64,000 bases of DNA from Billgrantia saliphila (GCF_002930105.1 NZ_PJRN01000003.1:290092-354091); one strand, 5' to 3'; positions 48,833-62,131 are shown, counted from the first letter of the stretch. The notes: generated from the sequence alone by a model not told the origin. Numbers and translations: made by a program.

Positions 48833-49713
48833 CCGCTAAAGTCAGGCTCGGCGAGCCCCGCGACGCCGGTCCGCATCTGCAGCAGGCTACCGGCCAAGGG
48901 CCAGCGCGCCTTGCCTTCGGCGTCGAGATGCTGGGTCGCAGTGGTGATGTAGAGCGTGCGCAGGTCGGCTCCGCCGAACGCCACCATGGTCGGGTGCGGG
49001 CACGGTACCTCGTGCTCCGCCACCAGCTCGCCCTCGGGCGAGAAGCGCACGACGCGGCCGCCGTCGTAGAGCGCGCTCCAGTAGCACCCTTCGCTGTCCA
49101 CCGCCGCGCCGTCGGGCACGCCGGGCAGCCCCAGCGCCTCCAGGTCGACCCAGGTTTCGCCTTCCCCCAACGCACCGCTGTCGACATCGAAGGAATAGCG
49201 CAGGATGCGGCGGGTCAGCGAGTCGGTGTGGTAGAGCCAGCGGCGGTCGGGACTGAAGGCGAGCCCGTTGGAGATACCGATGTCCGTGAGTCGTCGCGTG
49301 AACTCGCCCCGGTCGAGGCAGTAGAGCGCCGCCGTGGGGCTCGACTCGTCGGCGGCAATTGTGCCCACCCACAGCCGTCCGGCGGCGTCGCAGCGTCCGT
49401 CGTTGAAGCGGTTGCCCTGCCCCGCCTGCCATTCGGCGTTGGCGGCCAGGCGTTCGGGCTCGCCGCTCTCGGGCAGGCGCACGATGCCCGACGCCGCGGC
49501 CACCACCAGGCCCACGTCGGTGAGCGCCACGCAGCCCACCTTCTCACCCAGTTCAATACGTGTCGGCGCACCGCCATCCCGGGGACGCCAGGCGTAGACA
49601 TGGCCTTTGTTGATATCGGCCCAATAGAGCGTCTGACGCGCCACCGACCACACCGGGCTCTCGCCCAGGCTCATGTCGAGTTCGACCGCCACCTCGACTC
49701 CGTCGTGCTGCAT
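48829..49713 (-). CDS. xylC: SMP-30/gluconolactonase-family lactonase, probable xylono-lactonase
   Basis: The 294-aa protein has the SMP-30/LRE beta-propeller signatures: LGESPVWSVARQTLYWADI (near residue 16), the metal-binding GNRFNDGRCDAAGRLWVGT segment (near 100), SNGLAFSPDRRWLYHTDS (near 150) and VPDGAAVDSEGCYWSALYDGGRV (near 200, key residues D and N). These enzymes open aldonolactones. GGAGG before ATG 49713 sets the start. It follows xylonate dehydratase in the same transcript, so hydrolysis of D-xylono-lactone is the likely role (Caulobacter XylC equivalent). Confidence 0.87.
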   Translation of the reverse strand: MQHDGVEVAVELDMSLGESPVWSVARQTLYWADINKGHVYAWRPRDGGAPTRIELGEKVGCVALTDVGLVVAAASGIVRLPESGEPERLAANAEWQAGQGNRFNDGRCDAAGRLWVGTIAADESSPTAALYCLDRGEFTRRLTDIGISNGLAFSPDRRWLYHTDSLTRRILRYSFDVDSGALGEGETWVDLEALGLPGVPDGAAVDSEGCYWSALYDGGRVVRFSPEGELVAEHEVPCPHPTMVAFGGADLRTLYITTATQHLDAEGKARWPLAGSLLQMRTGVAGLAEPDFSG

Positions 49714-49732
49714 TCCTTGCCTCCGTTTCATC

Positions 49733-51535
49733 TCAATGGTTATCCCGCGGCGGGCTCCGGCGGGCAACGTCACGATACTTGGGCGCCGGCCGGAGCACCA
49801 TGCCCTGGTCGTGCTGGTCGACCAGGCTGCGCTGGATCTCTTGCCACGGCGTCTGATGTGCGGGGTAACGGTAGCCACCCTGCCGCTCCAGCCGCTCGCG
49901 TCGCGCCGCGAGTTCGGCATCCTCGATCAGCAGGCGCACCTCGCCGCGCTTCAGGTCGACGCGCAGCCGGTCGCCATTCTCGAGCAGCGCCAGCCCACCA
50001 CCGGTAGCCGCCTCGGGGGCGGCGTTGAGGATCGAGGGCGAGCCGGAGGTGCCCGACTGACGGCCGTCGCCAAGACACGGCAGCGACTCGATGCCGCGTT
50101 TGATCAACGCCTCGGGCGGCTGCATGTTGACCACCTCGGCGCCACCGGGATGCCCCACCGGACCGGCACCGCGCATCACCAGAATCGTATCCTCGTCGAT
50201 GCCTAGCGCGGGATCGTCGATACGCGCGTGGTAGTCCTCCGACCCGTCGAATACCACCACCTTGCCCTCGAAGGCGTCGGGATCCTGCGGATCGGAGAGG
50301 TATCGCGAACGGAAGTCGGCGGAGATCACGCTGGTCTTCATCAGCGCCGAGTCGAACAGATTGCCCTTGAGATTGAGGAAGCCGGCCTGCTCGACGAGCG
50401 GATTGTCGTAGCGGCGAATCACCTCGGGATCGCGGGTCTCGCAGCCCCGCACGTTGTCGGCAAAGGTGCGACCGTTGACGGTGAGCGCCTCGCCGTGGAG
50501 CTTGCCGGCGCCGAGCAGTTCGCACGCCACCGCCGGCACGCCGCCGGCACGGTGAAACTCTTCGGAGAGATAGGCCCCAGCGGGCATCACGTTGGCCAGC
50601 AGTGGAATGGCATGACCCAGCGCCTGCCAGTCGTCGTTGGTGATCTCGATCCCGGCGTGACGGGCGATGGCATTGATATGGATCGGCGCATTGGACGAGC
50701 CGCCCAGCGCTGAGCACACCACGATGGCGTTCTCGAACGCCTCGCGGACGAGAATGTCGCAGGGCCGCAGATCCTCCCACACCATGTCGACGATGCGAGT
50801 GCCCGTATCGTAGGCCACCATCGAGCGCTCCTTGTAGGGCGCTGGAATCATCGCAGAGCCGGGCAGGCTCATGCCCAGCGCCTCGGCCAGGGAGTTCATG
50901 GTCGAGGCGGTACCCATGGTGTTGCAGTGGCCCACCGAGGGGGCCGAGTCGCTGGCCCGTGAAAGGAACTCGGCGTAGTCGATGTCGCCGGCGGCGAGCC
51001 GCTTGCGCAGTTCCCAGACGATGGTGCCGGAGCCGACTCGCTCGTTGCTGCCACGCCAGCCGTTGAGCATCGGCCCGCCCGAGAGCACGATGGCGGGAAT
51101 GTTGACCGTGGCGGCGGCCATCAGGCTCGCCGGGGTGGTCTTGTCGCAGCCGGTGGTGAGCACTACGCCGTCGAGCGGGTAACCGTGCAGCACCTCGACC
51201 AGGCCCAGGTAGGCCAGGTTGCGATCGAGCGCGGCGGTGGGCCGGCGCGCATTCTCGTGGATGGGATGCAGCGGAAACTCGAACGGCACGCCGCCGGCGG
51301 CGCGGATGCCGTCCTTGACGCGCTTGACCAGCTCGATGTGGTGGCGGTTGCACGGCGTCAGGTCCGAACCCGACTGGCAGATGCCGATGATCGGTTTGCC
51401 GCTGGTGAGCTCCTCCAGAGTGATGCCGTAGTTCATGTAGCGCTCGATACACAGCGCCGTGGTACCCGGATGGTCGGGGTTGTCGAACCACCAGCGCGAA
51501 CGGAGCTGGTCGGGCGTGATCCTGCGGTTGGTCAT
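49733..51535 (-). CDS. xylD: IlvD/Edd-family D-xylonate dehydratase
   Basis: The 600-aa protein closely follows the sugar-acid dehydratase branch of IlvD/Edd that includes Caulobacter xylonate dehydratase: [50 protein letters not shown], and [20 protein letters not shown]. The cysteines in the second to fourth blocks are the cluster ligands. It converts D-xylonate to 2-keto-3-deoxyxylonate. The start at 51535 is preferred over 51625, which would overlap the transporter gene. L-arabonate or galactonate dehydratase are alternatives; the xylosidase and xylose dehydrogenase neighbours favour xylonate. Confidence 0.92.
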   Translation of the reverse strand: MTNRRITPDQLRSRWWFDNPDHPGTTALCIERYMNYGITLEELTSGKPIIGICQSGSDLTPCNRHHIELVKRVKDGIRAAGGVPFEFPLHPIHENARRPTAALDRNLAYLGLVEVLHGYPLDGVVLTTGCDKTTPASLMAAATVNIPAIVLSGGPMLNGWRGSNERVGSGTIVWELRKRLAAGDIDYAEFLSRASDSAPSVGHCNTMGTASTMNSLAEALGMSLPGSAMIPAPYKERSMVAYDTGTRIVDMVWEDLRPCDILVREAFENAIVVCSALGGSSNAPIHINAIARHAGIEITNDDWQALGHAIPLLANVMPAGAYLSEEFHRAGGVPAVACELLGAGKLHGEALTVNGRTFADNVRGCETRDPEVIRRYDNPLVEQAGFLNLKGNLFDSALMKTSVISADFRSRYLSDPQDPDAFEGKVVVFDGSEDYHARIDDPALGIDEDTILVMRGAGPVGHPGGAEVVNMQPPEALIKRGIESLPCLGDGRQSGTSGSPSILNAAPEAATGGGLALLENGDRLRVDLKRGEVRLLIEDAELAARRERLERQGGYRYPAHQTPWQEIQRSLVDQHDQGMVLRPAPKYRDVARRSPPRDNH

Positions 51536-51621
51536 GTCGCGATCCTCATGCGGGTCGGCGGTCTTTGGGCTTGGCTGTCGTCTGCCGTGCTGACAGTGAT
51601 ACACGACATTGGCCCGCAGCG

Positions 51622-53028
51622 TCATTCATAGGCCATCTCCTCGAGCTCCTTGCCCCGCGTCTCCTTGACGAAGCGCAGCACGAAGGCCACCGAGATCACG
51701 GCACATAGCGCATAGAGGCCATACGCCCCGGCCAGGCCGATGGACGCCAGCAGCATGGGAAAGGTCATGGTGATGCCGAAATTGGCCAGCCACTGGCACA
51801 GCCCGGCGATGGCCAGCCCCGAACCGCGCATCTGGTTGGGAAACATCTCGCCGAGCATCACCCACATCACCGGCCCCCAGGAGACGTTGAAGAAGAAGAC
51901 GTAGGCATTGGCGGCAAGCAGCGCGAACGTGCCCATGTCGTCGCTGAGCCGCAGGCTATCTCCCACCATCGAGGCCGTGGAGAAGGCATAGGCCATGCAG
52001 ATCAGGGTCACGGCCATACCCACCGAACCGACCCACAGCAGCGGCTTGCGCCCGATCTGGTCGATGACGGCAACGGCGACCAGGCAGGCGCCGATACTGA
52101 CCGCCCCCGAGATGACGTTGATCAGCAACGCATCGCCCTCGGAGAATCCCACCGACTGCCACAGCACGGCGCCGTAGTAGAACACCACGTTGATACCCAC
52201 CAGCTGCTGGAAGATCGCCAGGCCGATACCGACCCAGACGATGCCGTGTACCTTGCCGCTGGCCCGATCGAGCACATCGCGCAGCTGCGGGCGATGGTCG
52301 CTTGCCAGGGTGGCGTTGATCTCGTCCAATTTGGCGCCCACCTCGCGCTGAGGCATCACCAGCCCCAGCACGCGTCGCGCATCGCCCTGCCGTCCGCTGC
52401 TGATCAGGTAGCGCGGACTCTCGGGAATGAACAGCAGTGCCACCAGGAACACGGCCGCAGGCAGCAGCTCGATCCAGAACATCCAGCGCCAGGTGGAGAA
52501 GCCCAACCACAGCTCGGTCACCGCCGAGCCGGACAGGTGCGCCAGCACGTAGTTGCTGAGGAAGGCCATGAACAGCCCTGTGATGATAGCCACCTGCTGG
52601 ATCGTGGCGAGCCGCCCGCGATAGGCGGAAGGCGCCACTTCGCTGATGTAGGCCGGCGTCATCACGCTGGCGGCCCCGACCGCCAGGCCACCCAGCACAC
52701 GATAAATGACGAACTCCAGGGAGCCGCCGGCGATACCCGAGCCCCAGGCGCTGACCAAGAAGAAGATCGCCGCCACGATCAGCAGCGTGCGACGACCGAA
52801 GCGATCCGCCAGTCGCCCGGCGAAGAAGGCGCCCACCGCGCAGCCCAGCAGCATCGAGGCGACGTTGAAGCCGGTCCCCACGCTGTCGGAGCCGAACGCG
52901 GTTTGCAGTCCGTCGACCGTGCCGTTGATCACGCCACTGTCGAAGCCGAACAGGAAACCGCCGATGGCGGCGATGCAGCAGATGATGAAGATATAGGCCG
53001 AACGGCTGATGACGTTAGGTTCCGTCAT
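51622..53028 (-). CDS. MFS sugar:proton symporter (XylE/AraE/GalP type)
   Basis: The 468-aa protein has twelve membrane spans and the sugar-porter motifs: [14 protein letters not shown] in span 1, [10 protein letters not shown] (loop 2-3), [21 protein letters not shown] (span 4-5), [12 protein letters not shown] after span 6, [14 protein letters not shown] in span 7 and the [12 protein letters not shown] end. It probably imports free xylose or a similar monosaccharide. ATG 53028 follows AGGAG. It sits between the porin and the dehydratase genes on one strand. Confidence 0.92.
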   Translation of the reverse strand: MTEPNVISRSAYIFIICCIAAIGGFLFGFDSGVINGTVDGLQTAFGSDSVGTGFNVASMLLGCAVGAFFAGRLADRFGRRTLLIVAAIFFLVSAWGSGIAGGSLEFVIYRVLGGLAVGAASVMTPAYISEVAPSAYRGRLATIQQVAIITGLFMAFLSNYVLAHLSGSAVTELWLGFSTWRWMFWIELLPAAVFLVALLFIPESPRYLISSGRQGDARRVLGLVMPQREVGAKLDEINATLASDHRPQLRDVLDRASGKVHGIVWVGIGLAIFQQLVGINVVFYYGAVLWQSVGFSEGDALLINVISGAVSIGACLVAVAVIDQIGRKPLLWVGSVGMAVTLICMAYAFSTASMVGDSLRLSDDMGTFALLAANAYVFFFNVSWGPVMWVMLGEMFPNQMRGSGLAIAGLCQWLANFGITMTFPMLLASIGLAGAYGLYALCAVISVAFVLRFVKETRGKELEEMAYE

Positions 53029-53107
53029 GATCCTCACTCCTGAAAAAGGGCGCCCTGCACGGGCGCCAACACGAGGAAGCCCCGCGATGAAGGCTGTCTC
53101 GACCCAC

Positions 53108-55427
<2,320 letters not shown>

Positions 55428-55445
55428 GGCGTGCTCCCGTTTCGC

Positions 55446-56492
55446 TCAGGCGATGTCGGCGCGAGCGCCCTGACGACGCAGGGCATCGTCCGGCAGGCGC
55501 TGGCCGTCGGCATCGAAGCCATGCAGAAGATCGTGACGCGGCGTGAGGTAAAGGGTGTCGCCACTGCGTATCTCGGCGTCACCGGGCAGGCGCACGGTCA
55601 AGGGTCCGGCGGCGTGGCAGTCGACATAGGCGAAGGCGTCGGCGCCGAGCATCTCCACCACACGTACCCGGCTCTGCCATTCCCCCGCCTCGCGGCTGAC
55701 ATCGAGGTGTTCGGGGCGAATGCCGAGCGTCGCGGCACCGTAGGCCTCCGCGACCTGCCCTTCGATCAGGTTCATCTTCGGCGAGCCGATGAAGCCGGCA
55801 ACGAACAGCGTCTCGGGGCGCTGGTAGAGCGACATCGGCGTGCCGACCTGCTCGATGCGACCGGCATTCATTACCACGATGCAGTCGGCCAGGGTCATCG
55901 CCTCGACCTGATCGTGAGTGACGTAGACCATGGTGGCGTCGAGGCGCTGGTGCAGCTCGGCCAGCTCCACGCGCATGCGGTTGCGCAGCGCCGCGTCCAG
56001 GTTGGAGAGCGGCTCGTCGAACAGGAATACCCCGGGGTTACGCACGATGGCGCGACCGATGGCCACACGCTGTCGCTGGCCGCCGGAGAGTTCGGCCGGC
56101 TTGCGCTCGAGCAGCTCCTCGAGGTTGAGCAGGCGTGCCGCCTCGGCCACCTTGGCGCGGCGCTCCTCGGTGGGCACCTTGGCCAGGCGCATGCCGAAAT
56201 CGATATTGCGCGCCACCGTCATGTGCGGGTAGAGCGCATAGGACTGGAACACCATGGCGATGTTGCGTTCGCTGGGCTCGGCGGTGGTGACATCGTTCCC
56301 GCCGATCGAGATCGCACCGCGAGTCACTGTCTCGAGCCCTGCGATCATGCGCAGCAGGGTCGATTTGCCGCAGCCGGAGGGTCCCACCAGCACAGTGAAG
56401 GAGCCGTCCTCGATGTGCAGGTTGAGATGGGGGATCACCGTGGTCTTGCCACGGAAGGTCTTTTCGATATCGACCAGGGTCACTTCAGCCAT
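55446..56492 (-). CDS. Carbohydrate ABC transporter ATPase (MalK/UgpC type)
   Basis: The 348-aa protein has Walker [10 protein letters not shown] (about 37-45), signature [15 protein letters not shown] (near 135) and Walker [17 protein letters not shown] (near 155), followed by a C-terminal TOBE/regulatory region ([11 protein letters not shown] near 240). It powers the importer formed by the two permeases and the binding protein encoded upstream (58169-61291). The gene order places the xylosidase gene between the permeases and this ATPase. Confidence 0.95.
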   Translation of the reverse strand: MAEVTLVDIEKTFRGKTTVIPHLNLHIEDGSFTVLVGPSGCGKSTLLRMIAGLETVTRGAISIGGNDVTTAEPSERNIAMVFQSYALYPHMTVARNIDFGMRLAKVPTEERRAKVAEAARLLNLEELLERKPAELSGGQRQRVAIGRAIVRNPGVFLFDEPLSNLDAALRNRMRVELAELHQRLDATMVYVTHDQVEAMTLADCIVVMNAGRIEQVGTPMSLYQRPETLFVAGFIGSPKMNLIEGQVAEAYGAATLGIRPEHLDVSREAGEWQSRVRVVEMLGADAFAYVDCHAAGPLTVRLPGDAEIRSGDTLYLTPRHDLLHGFDADGQRLPDDALRRQGARADIA

Positions 56493-56553
56493 AGCGTGCT
56501 CTCGTTATCGGGTGCCGTTGTCATCTTGTCGTCTTGGCATGGCACGGTGCGTT

Positions 56554-58158
56554 TCATCGCTCGTTGCGGCGGTAGCGGAACCCGGCGAAGTCCGCCGGCA
56601 CGGCGTGTCCGCTGATGTCGTGGGCCGCCATGCCCAGGAAATTGCCGGTGAAGTAGCCGTGAGCACGGCCGCTGCCCTCGTCCGACAGCAGCCCGGCGTC
56701 CAGCAGCGGGCCGATCGGCCGCCACTCGCAGTCGCCCTGGGCGAAGCGGAACTGCAGTTCGCGCTCGCGAATGTCTAGGCCGAGTCGCACCGGCAGGTCG
56801 AGTGCGAGCGTCACGCCCGGCTCGGCGATATCGAGCCGCCCGCCGGGCCACTCGTCGTGGCAGCTCATCACGCTGAGCACCTTGGCGCCGTCGTCGTTCA
56901 AGCTCACCGCCAGGTAGTGGAACTTGAAGCGGTTGTAGTAGGCGATCAGCCCGGCGAACTGCTGGATGTCGTCGGGCTCGAACTCGAGTTCGGTCTCGGC
57001 GCTGCAATACCAGCTGTCCTGACGACGCGCCACCAGTGCCTGCTCGAACCAGGAGCCCACCGACTCGCGGCCGAAAAGGCGCAGGTAGCCGGGCCGCGCC
57101 TCGAGCGAGAACAGCCGCTCCGGCTCGGGGGTGCGCAGCCACTGGAAGTCCCCCGGCAGCGGGCCGGGCTGGAACGCATAGGTCGCCTCGGCGGCAGGAG
57201 CGCGCTGCTCTATACCGGGCATGGCCACCTCTAGCGCCGGAGCACTGCCGCCCTGGGCCAGGCGCAGCCAGCCGTCCTCGCCCCACTCGACCTGCTGGAT
57301 GGCCGTCTCGCGCCCCAGCGGCGAGCGGCGCGTGCCGGGTAGCGGCCGGCTGCACAGGTGCACCATCCATGTCTCGCCATCGGGCGTTTCTACCAGGTCG
57401 GCGTGGCCGGCGCGCTGCAGTGGGCTGTCCGGGGCATTGCGCGTGGTCAGCACCGGGTTGTCCGGGTGCACCTCGTAGGGGCCGGTGATCTCGCGCGAAC
57501 GCGCCATGGTCACGGCGTGGTCGTAACCGGTGCCGCCCTCGGCCACCAGCAGGTGGTACCAGCCGTCGTGGCGATACAGGTGTGGCCCCTCGGTGAGCTT
57601 CATCCCGGTACCGGCGAAGATGTTGCGGATCGGGCCGACCAGGCGCCTGCTCTCGACGTCATACTCCTGCAGCAGGATGCCGCCGAAGCGGTCGCCGCCC
57701 TCGCGCTGGCGATAGTCCCACTTGAGATTGATCAACCACTTGCGGCCGTCCTCGTCGTGGAACAGCGAGGGGTCGAAGCCGCTGGAGTTGAGATACACCG
57801 GGTCGCTCCAGGGTCCCTCGACGGAGGGAGCGGTGACCAGGTAGTTGTGGCCGTCCTTGAAGTTGCCCTCGTAGCGCTTCATGTCGGTGTAGATCAGCCA
57901 GAACAGGCCGTCGGCGTACGACAGGCATGGCGCCCAGATGCCGCAGGAGTCCGGGTTGCCGCGCATGTCGAGCTGGACGGCGCGGGCCAGCGGCCGGCTC
58001 GCCAGCCGCCAGTTGGCCAGATCCCGCGAGTGATGGATCTGTACCCCCGGATACCACTCGAAGGTGGAAGTGGCGATGTAGTAGTCCTCGCCGACCCGGC
58101 AGATCGAGGGGTCGGGGTTGAAACCGGCGAGTATCGGATTGCGGATGGTATCGGTCAT
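56554..58158 (-). CDS. xynB: Glycoside hydrolase family 43 beta-xylosidase
   Basis: The 534-aa protein is a two-domain GH43 (subfamily with a C-terminal beta-sandwich, starting near residue 330). NPILAGFNPDPSICRVG carries the catalytic base Asp16, SSGFDPSLFHDEDGRKWL the pKa-modulating Asp near 128, and KLTEGPHLYRHDGWYHLL the general acid Glu near 187. There is no signal peptide, so it acts in the cytoplasm on imported xylobiose/xylo-oligosaccharides. The stop of the inner permease gene is only 10 bases upstream. Alpha-arabinofuranosidase activity is possible in this family. Confidence 0.93.
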   Translation of the reverse strand: MTDTIRNPILAGFNPDPSICRVGEDYYIATSTFEWYPGVQIHHSRDLANWRLASRPLARAVQLDMRGNPDSCGIWAPCLSYADGLFWLIYTDMKRYEGNFKDGHNYLVTAPSVEGPWSDPVYLNSSGFDPSLFHDEDGRKWLINLKWDYRQREGGDRFGGILLQEYDVESRRLVGPIRNIFAGTGMKLTEGPHLYRHDGWYHLLVAEGGTGYDHAVTMARSREITGPYEVHPDNPVLTTRNAPDSPLQRAGHADLVETPDGETWMVHLCSRPLPGTRRSPLGRETAIQQVEWGEDGWLRLAQGGSAPALEVAMPGIEQRAPAAEATYAFQPGPLPGDFQWLRTPEPERLFSLEARPGYLRLFGRESVGSWFEQALVARRQDSWYCSAETELEFEPDDIQQFAGLIAYYNRFKFHYLAVSLNDDGAKVLSVMSCHDEWPGGRLDIAEPGVTLALDLPVRLGLDIRERELQFRFAQGDCEWRPIGPLLDAGLLSDEGSGRAHGYFTGNFLGMAAHDISGHAVPADFAGFRYRRNER

Positions 58159-58168
58159 GACGTGTGTC

Positions 58169-58996
58169 TCATCCCTTGACGGAGCCGCCGGTCAGCCCGG
58201 CCACGATGTATTTCTGCGCGGCGAGGAAGAAGATCACCGCCGGCGTGATGGTCAGCGTCACGAACGCCAGGATCATGTTCCACTGGGTCAGATACTCGCC
58301 CTGGAACTGCATCATGCCGAGCGGCCAGGTGTAGATGGCGCGATCGTTGAGCACCACCAGCGGCAGCAGGAAGTTGTTCCAGCTCTGCACGAAGACGAAC
58401 ACGCCCACCGTGGCGAGGATCGGCGTCGACAGCGGCAGGGTGAACGACCAGAAGAAGCGCAGGTAGCTGCAGCCGTCGACGTAGGCGGCCTCGAACAGCT
58501 CGCGTGGCAGCTGGTCGAAGAAGGCCTTGAACAGCAGGATCGCCAGCGACAGGCCGAAGGCGGTCTGCGGCAGGATCACCGCCCAGTAGGTATCCAGTAG
58601 CCCCAGATCGCGCACCTTGATGAATAACGGCAGGATCGCCGCGGCGAAGGGGAACATCAGCCCCAGCAGCAGGTAGGAGAGAATCATCTTCGAGCCGAAG
58701 AAGCGTATCTGCGAGAACACATAGGCCGCCGCTGCTCCTACCACCAGGGTCAGGAAAACCGTCATCGATGAAATCAGGAAGGAGTTGCCCAGGTAGCGCC
58801 AGAAGGTGCCGTCGAGGAAGATCGCGACATAGTTCTCGGCGTTCCAGCTGTCGGGTAGCCCCAGCGGATTGGTGCGCAGCTCGGCGTTGCTCTTGAAGCC
58901 GCCGAAGAAGGAGGCCAGCAGCGGGCCGACGACCAGGCTGGCGACCAGAATCAACACGATCACGCGCAGCGTATTGCGCAGGGGGGCGCTTCTCAT
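58169..58996 (-). CDS. Carbohydrate ABC transporter permease (MalG type)
   Basis: The 275-aa protein has six predicted membrane spans and the binding-protein-dependent permease EAA loop (EAAYVDGCSYLRFFWSFTLPLSTP, near residue 185; cited as the EAAYVDGCSYLRFF motif). It ends with a short charged tail. Its ATG overlaps the stop of the partner permease by 4 bases (58993-58996). It forms the inner-membrane heterodimer with that protein and is driven by the MalK-like ATPase. Confidence 0.94.
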   Translation of the reverse strand: MRSAPLRNTLRVIVLILVASLVVGPLLASFFGGFKSNAELRTNPLGLPDSWNAENYVAIFLDGTFWRYLGNSFLISSMTVFLTLVVGAAAAYVFSQIRFFGSKMILSYLLLGLMFPFAAAILPLFIKVRDLGLLDTYWAVILPQTAFGLSLAILLFKAFFDQLPRELFEAAYVDGCSYLRFFWSFTLPLSTPILATVGVFVFVQSWNNFLLPLVVLNDRAIYTWPLGMMQFQGEYLTQWNMILAFVTLTITPAVIFFLAAQKYIVAGLTGGSVKG

Positions 58997-59925
58997 GCCT
59001 GCTCCTCCTTCGCCGTGGCGCGCTGGTAGAACAGCGCGATACCGATGGCGAGCACGAACAGCACCACGGCGGCAGCGCTACCGAAGCCGATGTTGAGCCG
59101 CGACAGCCCAAAGGTGTAGAGATAGGTGACGATGGTGTGGGTCGAGTTCGAGGGACCACCGTTGGTCATCGGGATGATGATGTCGAAGATCTGCAGCGAG
59201 CCGATGATGGCGAAGAAGCCGCTCACCACGATGGCGTGCTTGATCATCGGGATCTGCACGAACAGCGCTACCTGGCGCGGCTTCGCCCCCTCGAGCTTGG
59301 CCGCCTCGATCAGGTCTTGGGGCACGCTCTGCAGCGCGGCGATGTAGATCATCATGTGAAAGCCGAAGTACTTCCACACGATCACCGTCATGATGGCCGG
59401 GAAGGCCCACTGGCGGTCGGCGAGCACATGCACCGACTCCTGCCCCAGGGCCTGGAACATGAAGGCGGTGATGCCGTAGTCGCCGTCGAAGACGAAGCTC
59501 CAGATCAAACCCGCAGCCACCTCGGCGAGGATGTAGGGCAGGAAGAAAACCAGCCGGAACAGTGTGTTGGTCGGAGTCTTGCGGTAGACCAGCAGCGCCA
59601 ACCCCAGTGCCAGGGGCATCTGCAGCAGCAGCGAGACGATGATCAGTTTGGTGGTATTCCACAACGCGGTATGGAACACCGAGTGATCGAGCAATCGCGC
59701 GTAGTTCTGGGTGCCGACGAAGTCGCTCGGCGAGCCGTAGCCGTTCCACGAGAAGACGCTGTAGTAAGCCGCATCGGCCAGCGGCAGGATCACGAACAGC
59801 GAGAACAGGATCAGCGCCGGCGGCAGCAGGATCAGTGCCGCGGCGAGCCTGCCGCTGGCCATGTTCTTGCGCATGCGATCGGCGAAGCCCCTCCTGCGCG
59901 CGGCGGGTCGGGTCATGGTGGTCAT
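58993..59925 (-). CDS. Carbohydrate ABC transporter permease (MalF/UgpA type)
   Basis: The 310-aa protein has a basic N-terminus (TMTRPAARRRGFADRMRK) and six spans, with the EAA loop near residue 205 (EAAKLEGAKPRQVALFVQIP). It pairs with the MalG-type permease encoded immediately downstream. The family imports di- and oligosaccharides; xylo-oligosaccharide is inferred from the GH43 and xylose genes in the same run. Confidence 0.94.
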   Translation of the reverse strand: MTTMTRPAARRRGFADRMRKNMASGRLAAALILLPPALILFSLFVILPLADAAYYSVFSWNGYGSPSDFVGTQNYARLLDHSVFHTALWNTTKLIIVSLLLQMPLALGLALLVYRKTPTNTLFRLVFFLPYILAEVAAGLIWSFVFDGDYGITAFMFQALGQESVHVLADRQWAFPAIMTVIVWKYFGFHMMIYIAALQSVPQDLIEAAKLEGAKPRQVALFVQIPMIKHAIVVSGFFAIIGSLQIFDIIIPMTNGGPSNSTHTIVTYLYTFGLSRLNIGFGSAAAVVLFVLAIGIALFYQRATAKEEQA

Positions 59926-59998
59926 GTCGAACTTCCGTCCCGATTCGGGAGTGTGGGCCGGCGCGGGCGGGTGACGTCCGCGCCGGCGATGCTTGGAC

Positions 59999-61291
59999 TC
60001 AGCGGAACTGCCAGGCCTCTTCGACCTGGGCGGCCGCCTCTTCGGCCGTGATCACGCCCTGGGCCAGATCGCCGCTGATGTCGTTGACCGTGGCGCCGAC
60101 CGAGGTACCGAGTGCCTGGTCGAGGAACACCTGGTGAAAGTTGGATTCGCTGAGGATCTCGGCGACCTTGCGCGCATAGGGCGTGTCGAGCTCCTCCTCG
60201 GAGCCGTTGGCCACCGGCACGAAAATGCCGAGCCGGGCGGCTTCGCGCTGGTTCTCCTCGTTGAGCAGGAAACGCAGGAAGTCGACCGCCTCGTCGGAGG
60301 CATCGCGGGTCACGGCGAAGCCGTTCATCCCACCGAAGCTGTCGTCGTTGCCCTCGCCGCCTTCCACGCGGGGGAAGCGGATGAACTCGAGGTCCTCGTC
60401 GGGCACGCCCTCGCCCGTCGCGGAGCGCTCCTTGGAAGGGATGTAGTCCCAGTCGCCCATCAGATGCAGGGCCGCTTCGCCGTCGCCGAACATGGCGCTG
60501 GCACGTTCGTAGGACGTCGACATATAGCCCGACTGGAAAGGGTCAAGCTCGACGAACGCCTGGAGCAATTCGCCGGCGCGGACGAAGGACTCGCCCTCGA
60601 AGCCGCCGTTCTCGCCTTGCTTGGCCGCCTCGATGCCCTCGCCCCCCGCCAGGCGGGTGGCCAGGTACCCCCAGTAGAAATGCATCGGCCAACCATCCTT
60701 GCCACCCACTACAGCGGGCGTGATACCGCTCTCGCGCAGCGCGACTACCGCCTGCTCCAGGTCCTCCCAGGTCTCGATGGCTTCGATATCGACGCCGGCC
60801 TGCTCGGTCAATGCGGTATTGGCCCAGAAGCCCACCACGGTGGCGTAGAGCGGCGCGCCATAAACGCGATCGTCGAGAGTAAAGGCGCGCACGGCGGATT
60901 CGGGGTAGCGTTCCTGCCAGCCGTCCTGCATCGCCTCGGTGAGGTCGCGCACGAAACCGGCCTCCACCTGGTCGCGCAGCCCCTCGCCGCCCCAGCTATA
61001 GAAGATGTCGGGACGCTGGTCGGATTGCAGCAACGTCGGCAGGCGTGTCTTGTAGGCCTCGTTGGCGATGTACTCGAAGATCACCTCGACATCGGGGTTC
61101 TGCGCTTCGTATTCGGCGACGACATCGTCGTAGTATTGCTTCTCGACGTCGCTGATCTCGACCCGCAGTACGCGCACGGTGGTATCGGCCGCCGCGGCGA
61201 ACGCCGCCAGGCCGGAGGCGAGAGCAACCGTGGCGACCAACCAGCGCTTGGCGCGCTGAGGCTTGGGAAGCTGTTGTTCGAAAGTGTGCAT
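59999..61291 (-). CDS. Extracellular solute-binding protein (family 1, carbohydrate ABC importer)
   Basis: The 430-aa protein has a signal peptide (basic RAKR then WLVATVALASGLAAFAAAA, cleaved near residue 36) and a family-1 binding-protein fold; GEAALHLMGDWDY (near residue 270) is a typical conserved segment. It captures the sugar in the periplasm for the permeases encoded downstream. ATG 61291 follows AAGGAG. There is no lipobox Cys, so it is free in the periplasm. It is 70 bases after the xylose dehydrogenase gene. Confidence 0.94.
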   Translation of the reverse strand: MHTFEQQLPKPQRAKRWLVATVALASGLAAFAAAADTTVRVLRVEISDVEKQYYDDVVAEYEAQNPDVEVIFEYIANEAYKTRLPTLLQSDQRPDIFYSWGGEGLRDQVEAGFVRDLTEAMQDGWQERYPESAVRAFTLDDRVYGAPLYATVVGFWANTALTEQAGVDIEAIETWEDLEQAVVALRESGITPAVVGGKDGWPMHFYWGYLATRLAGGEGIEAAKQGENGGFEGESFVRAGELLQAFVELDPFQSGYMSTSYERASAMFGDGEAALHLMGDWDYIPSKERSATGEGVPDEDLEFIRFPRVEGGEGNDDSFGGMNGFAVTRDASDEAVDFLRFLLNEENQREAARLGIFVPVANGSEEELDTPYARKVAEILSESNFHQVFLDQALGTSVGATVNDISGDLAQGVITAEEAAAQVEEAWQFR

Positions 61292-61360
61292 GGCGAGCTC
61301 CTTGTTGTGTTGTAAGCGCATGGGTGCACCTCTTCGCTTGTCGCAGGTATGGTGTGCGGG

Positions 61361-62131
61361 CTAGCCCCAGCCGCCGTCGACGGCAATCTCCTGGCCGGTG
61401 ATCGCCGCGCTCTCGGCGCTGGCCAGGAACAGCACGGCGGGGGCGATATGCTGTGGCTCCAGGCGCAGCTTGAGGCACTGGTGGGCCTGGATCGATGCCT
61501 CCTCCTCGGGGCCGATCCACTTTTCGAGCTGCCGTGGGGTCATGATGGAGCCGGGCACCAGGGTGTTGACGCGAATGTTGTGACCTCCCAGGTCGCGAGC
61601 CAGGCTGCGTGTCAGTCCGTGTATCGCCGCCTTGGCGGTGACGTAGGCAGACAGATCGGCGATGGCCATCTGCACGCTGATCGAGCCGAAGTTGACGATG
61701 CTGCCGCCCCCGGCCTCGATCATCTGGTGGGCCGCCGCCTGGGCGGCGAAGAACATCGGTCGCAGGTTGAGCGACATGCGCTCGTCCCAGTAGTCGACGT
61801 CGACCTCGTGCCAGGCATGGCGATCGTCGTTGGCGGCATTGTTGACCAGGGTGTGGATGGGCCCCAGCTTGCTCCCGACTTCGGCGATCGCCGCCTGCAG
61901 ATCCTCGACGTCGCGAATGTCGCAGCGCCGGTAGTGCGGCGCCCGCCCCGTCTCGGCTTCCAGCGCCTCGGTCAACGCCCGGCTGGCGGTATCGTCAATG
62001 TCGACGAACGCGACCTTAGCCCCCTGATGATGAAAGGCCCGGGTCAGCGCCGCACCGATGCCGCTACCGCCACCGGTAATGAAGACCACTCGCTGATCGA
62101 GACTGGGGTAACGCGCCGCGTCGTTGTTCAT
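61361..62131 (-). CDS. xylB: SDR-family D-xylose 1-dehydrogenase
   Basis: The 256-aa protein has the Rossmann motif ITGGGSGIGAAL (near residues 18-29), NNAANDDRH (near 90) and the catalytic Ser/Tyr/Lys (FGSISVQ, then YVTAKAAI near 155). NAANDDRH, YWDERMSLNLR and the FGSIS stretch closely follow Caulobacter NAD-dependent xylose dehydrogenase, which makes xylono-lactone. It is the first gene of the xylose run, with a ribosome site GGAGAG lying within the dyad at 62135-62171. General glucose/arabinose dehydrogenase activity is possible. Confidence 0.9.
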   Translation of the reverse strand: MNNDAARYPSLDQRVVFITGGGSGIGAALTRAFHHQGAKVAFVDIDDTASRALTEALEAETGRAPHYRRCDIRDVEDLQAAIAEVGSKLGPIHTLVNNAANDDRHAWHEVDVDYWDERMSLNLRPMFFAAQAAAHQMIEAGGGSIVNFGSISVQMAIADLSAYVTAKAAIHGLTRSLARDLGGHNIRVNTLVPGSIMTPRQLEKWIGPEEEASIQAHQCLKLRLEPQHIAPAVLFLASAESAAITGQEIAVDGGWG